A stretch of DNA of 33,704 bases, taken from a virus. Under the pieces are notes generated by a model. That model ran no database searches. It saw only the letters and a program-made list of their open reading frames with translations, and had not been told where the DNA came from. The first letter of the stretch is position 1; the number at the start of each line of letters is the position of its first letter. Shown piece by piece: positions 12,098 to 19,918 of this stretch. The DNA lies in IMG/VR virus record IMGVR_UViG_3300021371_000059, positions 1 through 33,704 of that record. One strand, given 5' to 3'. A program made the translations under genes and the position numbers.

Positions 12098-12190
12098 CTA
12101 TAAAATAAAAACAAACATCATTACCAAGTAAACAGTTACAAACAGCATAGCTGTAACGATAAACTCAGCGAAAATCTCATACCATTTCAT
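12098..12190 (-). CDS. 30-aa single-span membrane micro-protein
   Basis: ATG 12190 has AGGGAGAAG upstream; TAG is at 12098-12100. The product starts MKWYEIFAEFIVTAMLFVTV and continues YLVMMFVFIL: a short amphipathic start followed by about 22 hydrophobic residues, so it is a single membrane helix. The good ribosome binding site and the fit between two genes support it. Small phage membrane peptides of this kind can inhibit host envelope enzymes or act in lysis; nothing specific can be said here. Confidence 0.6.
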   Translation of the reverse strand: MKWYEIFAEFIVTAMLFVTVYLVMMFVFIL

Positions 12191-12204
12191 GTGCTTCTCC
12201 CTTC

Positions 12205-12225
12205 GGGGCGGCTTATGCCGCGCCC
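12205..12225 (-). other. GC-rich hairpin spanning a stop codon
   Basis: GCGGC-ATAA-GCCGC on the minus strand, extended by GGG/CCC around one bulged C. The tetraloop contains the TAA stop of the 156-aa gene. There is no U-tract, so a classical terminator is unlikely; it may be an mRNA-stability element or may affect translation of the micro-protein 15 nt downstream. Confidence 0.5.
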
Positions 12226-12683
12226 TTTGTAATTGAATTAACTTTGATTAATGTGCGTTGATGAAGGCATTGAATGTCGTAACCGCCAGCCCAAATTGTG
12301 TGGATAGATACCAAACAATCACCAATTATAAATGTTCCTTCGTATCCATCGCCAACGTGTTTGATTTCAAAATCATTGATTTCAAAAATACCTTTTTTCT
12401 GTAAAGCTGTAATGATGCGGTCATTTCTTTTTTGAATCATGTTTGCAATATTTGTTTCAATCTTTGCAGAGACCATTTGTTTGGTTGAGCCATAAAAAAC
12501 TTTATACCAAGTATTACCACCAGAAATTTCTATTGCACCTTCACAAAAACCACCCATTGTTTTGTGGTCATAATTTTTCTGATATTCACTAAGCGCATCC
12601 ATTCTGCCCATTGCCCATTCCATTTGTCTCTCAAGCATAAGTTGGTCAATTTCTGAAAATGCCTTTGTAAGTTTGTTAATCAT
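12213..12683 (-). CDS. Hypothetical protein, first gene of a short accessory unit (156 aa)
   Basis: I choose ATG 12683, with GGAG six bases upstream, rather than ATG 12695. The first third is helical (MINKLTKAFSEIDQLMLERQ; MEWAMGRMDALSEYQ), then a mixed region with NTWYKVFYGSTKQ, then a beta-rich end HVGDGYEGTFIIGDCLVSIH and TIWAGGYDIQCLHQRTLIKV. I recall the last motif from other phage unknowns, with no function. It sits behind a sigma70-like promoter candidate and a small hairpin in the leader. Cytosolic by appearance. Confidence 0.7.
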   Translation of the reverse strand: MINKLTKAFSEIDQLMLERQMEWAMGRMDALSEYQKNYDHKTMGGFCEGAIEISGGNTWYKVFYGSTKQMVSAKIETNIANMIQKRNDRIITALQKKGIFEINDFEIKHVGDGYEGTFIIGDCLVSIHTIWAGGYDIQCLHQRTLIKVNSITKGAA

Positions 12684-12701
12684 TTCACTCTCCATAATTG
12701 T

Positions 12702-12717
12702 GTAGGAACATCCCTAC
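12702..12717 (-). promoter_or_regulatory. Leader inverted repeat before the accessory unit
   Basis: GTAGGGATGTTCCTAC on the minus strand: arms GTAGG and CCTAC, with one further partly matching pair inside. It lies between the promoter candidate at 12724-12752 and the ribosome binding site of the 156-aa gene, so it may be an operator or a small leader hairpin. Confidence 0.35.
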
Positions 12718-12723
12718 TCTATT

Positions 12724-12752
12724 AAAGTACACTTAATACAATAGACAGTCAA
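12724..12752 (-). promoter_or_regulatory. Promoter candidate for the minus-strand accessory unit
   Basis: On the minus strand: TTGACT (12752-12747), 17-bp spacer, TACTTT (12729-12724). The -35 is strong, the -10 weak. It falls in the only sizeable gap (12684-12777) between minus-strand genes of this region, directly upstream of the 156-aa gene. The same TTGACT plus 17-bp spacing occurs before the HTH gene at 6352-6324. Confidence 0.45.
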
Positions 12753-12762
12753 GCACTAAATG

Positions 12763-12777
12763 TTAAATTATATTTAA
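12763..12777. promoter_or_regulatory. AT-rich palindrome upstream of the accessory promoter
   Basis: TTAAAT-TAT-ATTTAA, perfect 6-bp arms, ending 10 bp before the -35 candidate. It resembles the palindrome at 6307-6322 (TTAATT-CTAT-AATTAA) in arm length and composition. An activator or repressor site is possible; AT-rich palindromes also arise by chance in such gaps, or it may act as a weak terminator for the gene ending at 12778. Confidence 0.35.
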
Positions 12778-13224
12778 TTAATTTTGGGAGTAATAAATGA
12801 GAGCTACTACGCCAGCTAGAACAACCAGCCCTAAGATGATAAGCACCGTAACCAGTATGCCTACCACAATATCGTGGACACGCTTCTTGCGCTTCTTCTC
12901 TTCTTCCTGCCGCCTCTTACGCTGGTCAGCTTGGAAACGCAACCAATCATCCCACAAATGCCAGCGTCCGTACAGCATCATAAATTCTTTTAGCTCTTGT
13001 TCGTTTTGCTTAATCTTCTCTAACGCCATGAACTCTTCAAGGTCATGGTCAGCACTACCGCCAAACAAGCTATTTCTTTTTTTGTGGAGTTTCTTTTCTA
13101 AGTCAGCCTTGCCATTAACAAAATTGGCAACCGCCTCACCGCAATCAGCAATAGATTTGCCGTTGGCACAGGCTTGCTTGATAATACCGAAAGCCGCATT
13201 ACAAGCCGCCAGTTCTGCTAACAT
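12778..13224 (-). CDS. C-terminally anchored membrane protein with charged coiled coil (148 aa)
   Basis: 148 aa from ATG 13224. The N-terminal part has spaced Cys (MLAELAACNAAFGIIKQACA, then ADCGEAVANF), the middle is a long charged helical region with RWHLWDDWLRFQADQRKRRQ, and residues about 120-143 (VVGILVTVLIILGLVVLAGV) form one membrane helix near the C-terminus. I recall this type of protein as a common unknown in marine podoviruses, found after the fibre genes. It may serve lysis or membrane interaction. Last gene of the long morphogenesis unit. Confidence 0.75.
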   Translation of the reverse strand: MLAELAACNAAFGIIKQACANGKSIADCGEAVANFVNGKADLEKKLHKKRNSLFGGSADHDLEEFMALEKIKQNEQELKEFMMLYGRWHLWDDWLRFQADQRKRRQEEEKKRKKRVHDIVVGILVTVLIILGLVVLAGVVALIYYSQN

Positions 13225-13226
13225 TG

Positions 13227-13445
13227 CTACCTCGTCATGCTGTCTAGCTTTGCCTCGATTCGGTCAAGTGCTGAGTAAATCCTGTCCATCTCAGACTTGC
13301 TATCAATCTTGCTGACATATTCCTCTCTGGTTTTGTTCAGAAGAATTTGTATACGTTTTATCTCTTGCGACTGAGAGTGCAGAAACCATGAGCCGCCAGC
13401 CAGAACAATACCAATTAGAATATCAAATAAACTAGCCATGTCCAT
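13227..13445 (-). CDS. Small membrane-anchored coiled-coil protein (72 aa)
   Basis: 72 aa; the start may be ATG 13445 or ATG 13439. One membrane helix at about residues 4-22 (SLFDILIGIVLAGGSWFLHS) is followed by a heptad-like helical tail (KRIQILLNKTREEYVSKIDS; RIYSALDRIEAKLDSM). An N-terminal anchor with a periplasmic or cytoplasmic coiled coil is the layout of i-spanins, but no o-spanin lipobox gene is nested in it, so the name is not supported. Adjacent to another membrane protein gene with a 2-nt gap. Confidence 0.7.
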   Translation of the reverse strand: MDMASLFDILIGIVLAGGSWFLHSQSQEIKRIQILLNKTREEYVSKIDSKSEMDRIYSALDRIEAKLDSMTR

Positions 13446-13447
13446 TT

Positions 13448-14251
13448 TTATAACTCTATTGCTATAATGTTTGCATTTTCTGGTACGATATCTGACATTA
13501 ATTTGTAATTTATCTGGCTAGTTGTGCTTGGCTCATCCAGCCAAAATGTTGAAAAAGAACCATTTGCACTAGTATTAACTCCATCGCCCCTGATTTCACC
13601 AAACCTATTTCGTCTCATCGAACCTGTCAAAACTGTGCTATCACGTTGAATTTCTATTTCAGCGGCTGTGTTTGAACTAGCATCCCATAGTGAAGCCATA
13701 ATTAATATCTTAGCAGATGTGCTTGTAGGAGTAATATTTACAGATGTTCTTTCAGTCAAACCAGAGCCAACAACAGTTCCTGTTGTACCTTGAAAGGCTT
13801 GATTTGTTACGCTACCAAAGCTGAAAGAACCATCTCCGTCAGATAATAAAGCCTGACCAGATGTTCCGTTACCTACAACATTAATCTCTGTAGCACCAAT
13901 AGAATCAGCGGCTACTGATGTTAAAAATGTTCCAAAAGATAACGCACCAGACCCATCGGTTTTTAATGCTTGACCATCTGTGCCATCGCCATTAGGAAGG
14001 GTAAACGTAGTGGTTGTAGTAACCGTTGCTGGGGCTTGGAGCTTGATAGAGGCACTTGCGTCATCATCTTGTAGGTTTAGAACATCAATCCCAGTAGTGC
14101 CGTTTGCAAAGTCCTTTAAATGGCTCATCTGCTCTCTGAAAGCATTATTAATGTCAGAGACTTGCATACCACCTTCAGCCAACGACACACCGCCAATATC
14201 TGTGTTTGAGGCGGCAGTTGCGCTATAGTCGGTTAATTTATCCTTTGCCAT
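13448..14251 (-). CDS. Tail fibre-like protein (267 aa)
   Basis: 267 aa. The N-terminus (VSDINNAFREQMSHLKDFAN) is a common fibre attachment-type start in marine phages. Two related units of roughly 45 residues follow: GDGTDGQALKTDGSGALSFG and GNGTSGQALLSDGDGSFSFG, a repeat seen in many fibre shafts. The C-terminal 110 residues (TSVNITPTSTSAKILIMASL) look like a beta-sandwich tip. It may be a minor or side fibre. It is far from the main fibre genes, next to ejection-type proteins, and is followed by two membrane proteins. Confidence 0.75.
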   Translation of the reverse strand: MAKDKLTDYSATAASNTDIGGVSLAEGGMQVSDINNAFREQMSHLKDFANGTTGIDVLNLQDDDASASIKLQAPATVTTTTTFTLPNGDGTDGQALKTDGSGALSFGTFLTSVAADSIGATEINVVGNGTSGQALLSDGDGSFSFGSVTNQAFQGTTGTVVGSGLTERTSVNITPTSTSAKILIMASLWDASSNTAAEIEIQRDSTVLTGSMRRNRFGEIRGDGVNTSANGSFSTFWLDEPSTTSQINYKLMSDIVPENANIIAIEL

Positions 14252-14261
14252 TTCTTAATCC

Positions 14262-15833
14262 TCAATCTGTTAATAGGTATTGGCTACCTTCGGGTCTTAC
14301 TGTTATTCGGAGTGGCATATCGCTAGCTTGAGCAGATGGTATCATATCGCTTTGAGCTAATAAACCAGCTACAGCAGGAGAGCGCATAGTAGCCCCACCA
14401 TAAGGTATAGCAATATTACGCATAGCTTGTTGCCCTAAAGGAGTGTAAATACTAGATAATCCTGCACCTAACAACGCTCCTTCTAACGGCATCCCAAAAC
14501 CTGTCCCACCAGCTAAACCTAATGCCATATTAGCCGCAACATTTCTGGTTGCTGTACCGCTATCAGGAAGGTCTTTACCTAATATTTGCCTACCTGTTCT
14601 GGCGATAGGTTGCATGGCTAACTCACCTCTAGCCATTCTAGTTGCTTGCCTTTTCCCCTCTTGAGTAACGGCAGTACCTAGTTGCGCTGGGCTAAATACG
14701 CCTTCAGTTGCTTCTGCTTTTGTAACGGCTCGCCTTACTGGGACAATTTTGCTATATGCCTCATCTGCTTGTGCTAACTTTTGAGCCACTACTGGCTTTT
14801 GTTTGGCAAGCTCAGAGGTTATATCAAAAACTACACCGTTCAACGCAGAGCCTAAATCTTGAACATAATATTCACTAGACGTAGAGGCTTTATACGCTTC
14901 ATCTCTCAAAGCACTTTGCGCCTGTTTGAATTTTTCTCCTGTTAATTTACCATTTTCAATTCTTGGCATTAACTGTTTATCAATTAAATTTTTTAATTTT
15001 TTTAGCTCTGGGGGATTTAATTCTGAGCCATATTTAGCAACCAATTCGTCCGTAGTTTTAGTAAATGTAACTCCAACACCACCCAATGCTTCTTTATAAG
15101 AATCTCCAATAGCATCTATAGCTCTTTTAAACGCTTCACTGCCAGTAACGGTAAGAGGTATTTGCTTACCTATTGGCTTTAATGCTTCGTTCATAACAAC
15201 AGGGTTGAATGTTTCTACAGCTTTTTGCTGTGCAGATTTAACTACACCACCAGCAATCGGTATGCCCGATAAAGCCTCTTCAAAAGTTTTGTAACCACCA
15301 CCCAGAGCCTGACCTATAGTTACTGGCACACCCTTGCCCATAAGTTGTTTTGCTCTGTCGCTAATTGCAGGAGATACTCTCTGCAAACCAGCACCTAATA
15401 CACCACCAGCTACTGCCTCTGGTAATCTCTCAGGTAAAGAACCCTCAGCCGCACCAGCACCATAACCAGCACCCATTATGCCAGCTTTTAGAACAGGGCT
15501 TGCTAGTCTTGCGGCTGTTAAAACCGCACCACCAACAGAGGCAGAAGGTATTGAGGCGGCTATTTCTGTGCCGTAAGCAATAAATGGGCTATCTTCTCTA
15601 AACTGCTGTAAGTTATCTCTAATAGCCTTAATTGTTTTGTCTTTATCACCACCAAAAAATTGCGCCCCAAAACCAGCTAACTCATCGGCAGTGCCAAATG
15701 TAAGACCTTGTGAAATGGCATTAGCAAAACCAGTCAGAAAAGATATTGTCTCATCTTTAGTGGGCAAAACAGTGCCTCTATCGTTATCTTCTTCAACACT
15801 ATCAGGAGAACCTGTTAAAAATTTAATGCTCAT
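14262..15833 (-). CDS. Large internal virion-type protein (523 aa)
   Basis: 523 aa, with its start overlapping the previous stop as ATGA. The N-terminus ISFLTGFANAISQGLTFGTA, then DELAGFGAQFFGG, is a typical marine podovirus internal-protein motif. Gly/Ala-rich hydrophobic stretches follow (GAVLTAARLASPVLKAGIMG; AGYGAGAAEG), then a long helical middle part and another Gly-rich end (NMALGLAGGTGFGMPLEGAL). Such proteins are packed in the head and form the DNA ejection conduit through the cell envelope; this role is inferred from composition and position with 395-aa and 257-aa partners. Confidence 0.65.
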   Translation of the reverse strand: MSIKFLTGSPDSVEEDNDRGTVLPTKDETISFLTGFANAISQGLTFGTADELAGFGAQFFGGDKDKTIKAIRDNLQQFREDSPFIAYGTEIAASIPSASVGGAVLTAARLASPVLKAGIMGAGYGAGAAEGSLPERLPEAVAGGVLGAGLQRVSPAISDRAKQLMGKGVPVTIGQALGGGYKTFEEALSGIPIAGGVVKSAQQKAVETFNPVVMNEALKPIGKQIPLTVTGSEAFKRAIDAIGDSYKEALGGVGVTFTKTTDELVAKYGSELNPPELKKLKNLIDKQLMPRIENGKLTGEKFKQAQSALRDEAYKASTSSEYYVQDLGSALNGVVFDITSELAKQKPVVAQKLAQADEAYSKIVPVRRAVTKAEATEGVFSPAQLGTAVTQEGKRQATRMARGELAMQPIARTGRQILGKDLPDSGTATRNVAANMALGLAGGTGFGMPLEGALLGAGLSSIYTPLGQQAMRNIAIPYGGATMRSPAVAGLLAQSDMIPSAQASDMPLRITVRPEGSQYLLTD

Positions 15834-17017
15834 TTTACAATACCTAATCTACCATTTAAGCTAATATAAGAACCCTTCGGTAAATCATCAGCCTCTGACT
15901 TGTCCTTAATTTCGTGAGGATTAATAATAGAACCTAATTTTGGAAGTTTTGATATAACAACTTGTGAAGGTGTTAATCCGTAAGAATTTGTTAAATTAAT
16001 AAAATTTTGCTCTTTTTCCTCTTGCATATTTAACTGCCCCTCAAAAAGACTTTTAGAAACATTTACAAAATTTTCTCTTTGCGGTTGAGTTAATCGTGTA
16101 CCTGTTAAGGCTCTATTATAAATAGTTCTTAACTTACCTGATACGCCAGCAGTATTTTCGGCTGTAGCAAATTCACCCTCTCGAACAACGGAATTAGGGT
16201 CTAAAACTTTCATATAACCAAAAACCAATGCAACATCACTAGCACCAGTTGGGTTAGGGTCTAATCCAGCAGTCAAGACTTTTTCTAAACCAATTCTAGC
16301 CTCAATAAAATCTTTTGATTGTGAATCAAATTCTTTTCTTAAATCTTTTTCATTCCCAAACTCTGCAATTTTTCTTGCCCTCATAGCCTCTTGCATTTGT
16401 TTATTTATTTTTAATTCTTCCATAAACAGGTTTAGTTGGTCTTGTTGTTTTTTATATTCAAACTCTCTCTCTGCTTTTTCTCTCTCATATGCCATTTGTT
16501 CAGCTTGTTGCTCAAGAGCCTTGCCACCCATGTAACCCTCTCTAGCCGCCCCCAGAGCCTCTCCAAATATCTGTCCAGTAGTTCTAGGCACAGGTGAGTA
16601 CCCAGACTGCTGTAGCAAGCTCTGAGCCGCACTATCAAGTGCCATACCCATAGGGCTGGTAGGTGATGCACCTAAGCCAGAACGAATCTTGGCTAGCATT
16701 GATGATTGCGGTGTTTGAGGTGGTGTTGGCTGTTCTTGACGTTGCCTTAGCCCTTGGATGCCGCCTAAGCCCATTGGTACTGTGGGAGCTGTCTGTTTTG
16801 CATAAGGCACTCGAAATGGTATACCACCATAGGTTTCAGTCCCAGCTTCAGCCATTCTTTCCCCTTGGCTAGTTGCTGTAATACCAACTCTAGGCTCTAC
16901 ATAAGACCTAGCACTTGGGTCTACGCCAGAATTTGCGCCTAATAATCTCTCACCCAATATTTGCCTTCTCTGTTGGGCGTAAGGATTTAAGCCTATATTT
17001 AAAGGTAATCTTGCCAT
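15830..17017 (-). CDS. Internal virion/ejection-type protein (395 aa)
   Basis: 395 aa; the start overlaps the upstream stop as TAATG. The first third is Pro/Gly/Gln-rich (MARLPLNIGLNPYAQQRRQI). The middle is a long charged coiled coil (YEREKAEREFEYKKQQDQLN; MQEAMRARKIAEFGNEKDLR). The last third is folded, with LNMQEEKEQNFINLTNSYGL and an SYISLNGRLGIVK end. I recognise the type from marine podoviruses, where it lies in a set of three genes between nozzle and fibre genes and is taken as ejection protein. No enzyme motif seen. Confidence 0.6.
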   Translation of the reverse strand: MARLPLNIGLNPYAQQRRQILGERLLGANSGVDPSARSYVEPRVGITATSQGERMAEAGTETYGGIPFRVPYAKQTAPTVPMGLGGIQGLRQRQEQPTPPQTPQSSMLAKIRSGLGASPTSPMGMALDSAAQSLLQQSGYSPVPRTTGQIFGEALGAAREGYMGGKALEQQAEQMAYEREKAEREFEYKKQQDQLNLFMEELKINKQMQEAMRARKIAEFGNEKDLRKEFDSQSKDFIEARIGLEKVLTAGLDPNPTGASDVALVFGYMKVLDPNSVVREGEFATAENTAGVSGKLRTIYNRALTGTRLTQPQRENFVNVSKSLFEGQLNMQEEKEQNFINLTNSYGLTPSQVVISKLPKLGSIINPHEIKDKSEADDLPKGSYISLNGRLGIVK

Positions 17018-17790
17018 TAAGCCATTCCCCCTAACAACCCACCGCCAAGGGCGTAAGGCAATACGCTAGCCATACCAGAGCCTTCTCCCTGTGCCATTGA
17101 TGCCAATCTACCAGCACCCAGCGCACCACCCAAGAAACCAGCCGCAGGACTAGCATACATCGGGGTAGCTTGCTGTTGACCTAATGCGCCAGAACCACCC
17201 TGCACCAAGGTCATATAGTCAGCTAACTTCTGTAGCGGTAAGTTTTGCCCATAAGTAAAGCGTTCTATATCTGCCGCTAGTTCTGCCTGTTCCTGAGCCT
17301 CTCTAGCCGCACCTACACCAGCTAACATCTGCGCTGGGGCTAAACCAAACTGGTAAGCACTAGGAGCTTGCGCTATCGCCTGTTGCTGTGCTTGTAGTGC
17401 CAGAGGTGCTAATGACTGAGCCATTGCTTGCGCCCCATACTGAGAGCCATACCGCCCTGCCTTACCTAACGTACTCTCGACTTGCTCAAGGGCTGGTCTG
17501 AAAGCCGCAGATTGAAGAGGGTTAGTACCCATCAAGTTCTGCATCACAGCTTGCTGTACGCCCTGCACCAACGGATTAGGTTGCATCGCATAGTCGCGTG
17601 TTGCACTCAGAGCCATCTCAGATTCGGGGCTAAAACCAACAACCGTACTCTCTGGGTAATATTGCGGAGTAGGGCTTTCATAAAGCCTCTTAGCTTCCTC
17701 AACTCCAAACTTCAAAAACGGCTGTGCAAACGGTGTTGCGCCTGTTGTTGAAGTAATGGTTCTTGTTGAACCACCGCCACCTTTACTCAT
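17017..17790 (-). CDS. Gly/Gln/Ala-rich virion protein (257 aa)
   Basis: 257 aa. It starts MSKGGGGSTRTITSTTGATP, then has a conserved-looking YYPESTVVGFSPESEMALSA segment that I recall from many podovirus virion proteins. A Gln/Ala-rich helical centre follows (ALQAQQQAIAQAPSAYQFGL) and a Gly-rich hydrophobic end (SVLPYALGGGLLGGMA). The C-terminal glycine stretch may insert into membrane during ejection. Its stop overlaps the next start (TAATG). Role as a DNA-ejection or internal protein is inferred from the cluster. Confidence 0.65.
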   Translation of the reverse strand: MSKGGGGSTRTITSTTGATPFAQPFLKFGVEEAKRLYESPTPQYYPESTVVGFSPESEMALSATRDYAMQPNPLVQGVQQAVMQNLMGTNPLQSAAFRPALEQVESTLGKAGRYGSQYGAQAMAQSLAPLALQAQQQAIAQAPSAYQFGLAPAQMLAGVGAAREAQEQAELAADIERFTYGQNLPLQKLADYMTLVQGGSGALGQQQATPMYASPAAGFLGGALGAGRLASMAQGEGSGMASVLPYALGGGLLGGMA

Positions 17791-17791
17791 T

Positions 17792-18172
17792 TTATAATTC
17801 CTTCACTAAAACTATTGAAGTCGGCTGATATTCTTTTAACACTTTTTGCCAACCTTTTCTGCCTATAATCTCCATGCCGTGACAGCCTAAGCTCTTAGCC
17901 CAATCCGATACTATCTTCTCGCCCTCAAGAAGTTCATCCATATCACCACCAGCTAACCATATTCTACAAACAGACCTGTTCGGATAATCTACTATTTCTG
18001 TGACTATAGCAGATTTCTCGAACGGAAAAAACTGGGCTGTGCCTTCCTCAACGGACTGGCGTACATCTGCCAAGCTATGACTATCATGTGCATATCCAAG
18101 TGCCGCCTCTATATACGGAGCGCAACGCTCCCACGTTTTATCCAATGATGAGGTATGCGAATGGTGCATCGT
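17792..18172 (-). CDS. GNAT-like small protein in the virion gene cluster (126 aa)
   Basis: I use ATG 18172 with AAGGA at 4-5 nt; the frame opens at 18187. The product has DKTWERCAPYIEAALGYA, FFPFEKSAIVTEIVDYPN, RIWLAGGDMDELL and AKSLGCHGMEIIGRKGWQKV. This matches the short acetyltransferase-fold proteins that occur among structural genes of many podoviruses. The typical acetyl-CoA loop (RxxGxG/A) is not visible, so it may use the fold without the reaction. It overlaps the preceding gene by 35 nt and is followed by the ejection-type genes. Confidence 0.65.
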   Translation of the reverse strand, partial: TMHHSHTSSLDKTWERCAPYIEAALGYAHDSHSLADVRQSVEEGTAQFFPFEKSAIVTEIVDYPNRSVCRIWLAGGDMDELLEGEKIVSDWAKSLGCHGMEIIGRKGWQKVLKEYQPTSIVLVKEL

Positions 18173-18461
18173 GTCCTTGATTGTCATGGTTAATCACCAT
18201 TGTTCCATTTGTACTACTGCCGTCAATATAAGGATTATGATGCCAAGGGTCATGGTCAACTCCTGTGAAAAACACCAAACTTTGAACATTGTACCTTGGC
18301 TCAGAAACTGTTGTCTGTGTTGAATTTGCTGGAAAAGTAACATATCCAACGCTATTTAAGCCACCGTCAATCGTGCGGTTTAAAACCTCTGCTATTTCGC
18401 GTGTTGTAGCTGTAACAGGGTTTAAAGTCCTAAAGTTGGTTTGTCTTTGCTCAATAGCCAT
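18138..18461 (-). CDS. Hypothetical virion-region protein (107 aa)
   Basis: 107 aa, with its ATG overlapping the nozzle stop (TAATG). It starts MAIEQRQTNFRTLNPVTATT and includes REIAEVLNRTIDGGLNSVGY, then a beta-rich end with YNVQSLVFFTGVDHDPWHHN. The N-terminal part resembles short tail proteins seen between nozzle and ejection genes. No family recognised. The ending DNQGHDAPFAYLIIG overlaps the next gene. Probably a small tail or head-neck component. Confidence 0.65.
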   Translation of the reverse strand: MAIEQRQTNFRTLNPVTATTREIAEVLNRTIDGGLNSVGYVTFPANSTQTTVSEPRYNVQSLVFFTGVDHDPWHHNPYIDGSSTNGTMVINHDNQGHDAPFAYLIIG

Positions 18462-19918
18462 TATCTACCCCCGACTGCCGTAGCATCTATATCAATTCCT
18501 AACGCGGTACTCCAAGACCCAGATATGCTTATCTTAGCTCTATGATACCTACCTTGAGCGCGGAAAGGAGCAAACCCATCCGTATTTGGAGATATAGCTG
18601 ATGTAAATGTTGGCTGGTCTACTTGGTTGTTTCTAGTGCCTATTTGAACGGTTAAATCACCGCCCTCGTAATATGGGTAAATTCTAGTAACAATCGAGTG
18701 CTTACCTACGGTCAAAGGAACTTCTGCCGTTTCTATTGTACCTGTCAATGGCGAGCCAGTGAAGGAATATATTTTATCACCGTAAGCACCCCCAAACACA
18801 TATTGACCGCCCTTGTATAATCTACTGTCAACGGCTGTGTTAATATTATCTACAAGTGAATTAATTGATGCTAGCCCATCTGTCGTATAACCAGCCGCAA
18901 AAAAAGGTGCTAAATAATCAGCTTCTATTGATAACAAAGACCACTTGTTCAAAACATAATTATAAACGATTATCTTGTCTGGCTGACCTGATGGTGATTG
19001 TGTAGAAGTATAGCTCCACATCGCTATCTCTCTATTCGGGTCAACAGATGCAGACATCCGTATATCATAAGTAGAATCAAAATCATTGAAGAAAAAGTCG
19101 TTTACTTTTTCAGTGCCAATCGGTGTGGCTTTCTGCCCATCGAAAGCGTAGAACCCATCGTCTGATAAGTAAAAGACAAGGCTACCAATATTACAAACAG
19201 AGTGCTTAAAAGCGCACCCCTTCTGACCCTCAACTTTGTCAAATTGCCAGACCAAAGGCAAGCCAGAATAAGTGGCTCTAAAGACGGCTCTTTCTGTAAG
19301 GATTGTGCAATATTCGCCCCCAACTAGCCCAGTAATAGCACCAGAATCAGGCAAATCTTGAAAGTCAGATTGGTCAGTGCCAGCAGTCCAACTATCAATC
19401 GCGTTAAACCCACTCCACTGGCATCGAAATGGTATCCTACCTGTTCCGCTATCTAAATTAGCTACCCAGATAAAATCTCTAACAGCCACTATAAAGTCAG
19501 CCTTTGGGGGCGAGCCACCTAGATTAGAAAATGCTGATGAAGTTCCTAATTGGAAAGACTGTAATTCCTCACCGACACCACCAGCGGCTATCACATATTC
19601 GCCAAACTCTATAAACCGCCAACGCTCATCCGTTGTTAAATCATAAGCTGGTGTGCCAGCCTTACTAACATCGTCTAAGTTGTTGGTGGCACTATTATGC
19701 TTGTAAAGTTTACCAGCATCACCAGCAAATAAATTAGCATTGCTAGCATCGTCTTTTGCCGCAAAAATTCCTTTTATGGTGCTGTCAGCCGCATTAGAAT
19801 ATTCCACAAACTGAGGCATACTTCTGTAGCCCTGTGCCGCAGGAATTAAATTAGTGGCAGTAATTGTGCCAGATGCTATCGGGGGCTGGTCAGGTAGCCA
19901 TTCGCTAAATTGTATCAT
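18461..19918 (-). CDS. Tail nozzle / hub protein, beta-propeller (P22 gp10-like)
   Basis: 485 aa, start overlapping the upstream stop as ATGA. It opens MIQFSEWLPDQPPIASGTIT and then NLIPAAQGYRSMPQF, the shared N-terminus of podovirus nozzle proteins. A series of blade-like segments follows (GIFAAKDDASNANLFAGDAG; DERWRFIEFGEYVIAAGGVG; FIVAVRDFIWVANLDSG; SLVFYLSDDGFYAFDGQKAT), then a beta-rich end. The nozzle closes the short tail below the adaptor ring and opens on infection. Length and motif order fit SU10/phiEco32-type nozzles. Confidence 0.85.
   Translation of the reverse strand: MIQFSEWLPDQPPIASGTITATNLIPAAQGYRSMPQFVEYSNAADSTIKGIFAAKDDASNANLFAGDAGKLYKHNSATNNLDDVSKAGTPAYDLTTDERWRFIEFGEYVIAAGGVGEELQSFQLGTSSAFSNLGGSPPKADFIVAVRDFIWVANLDSGTGRIPFRCQWSGFNAIDSWTAGTDQSDFQDLPDSGAITGLVGGEYCTILTERAVFRATYSGLPLVWQFDKVEGQKGCAFKHSVCNIGSLVFYLSDDGFYAFDGQKATPIGTEKVNDFFFNDFDSTYDIRMSASVDPNREIAMWSYTSTQSPSGQPDKIIVYNYVLNKWSLLSIEADYLAPFFAAGYTTDGLASINSLVDNINTAVDSRLYKGGQYVFGGAYGDKIYSFTGSPLTGTIETAEVPLTVGKHSIVTRIYPYYEGGDLTVQIGTRNNQVDQPTFTSAISPNTDGFAPFRAQGRYHRAKISISGSWSTALGIDIDATAVGGR

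Noticed and set aside
12797-13315. Plus-strand frame of 172 codons
   Set aside because: Ser/Cys-rich antisense shadow of two membrane-protein genes on the minus strand.
13227-13445. Naming this gene an inner-membrane spanin
   Set aside because: The layout would fit, but there is no nested or adjacent lipoprotein partner with a lipobox and it is far from the lysis cassette.
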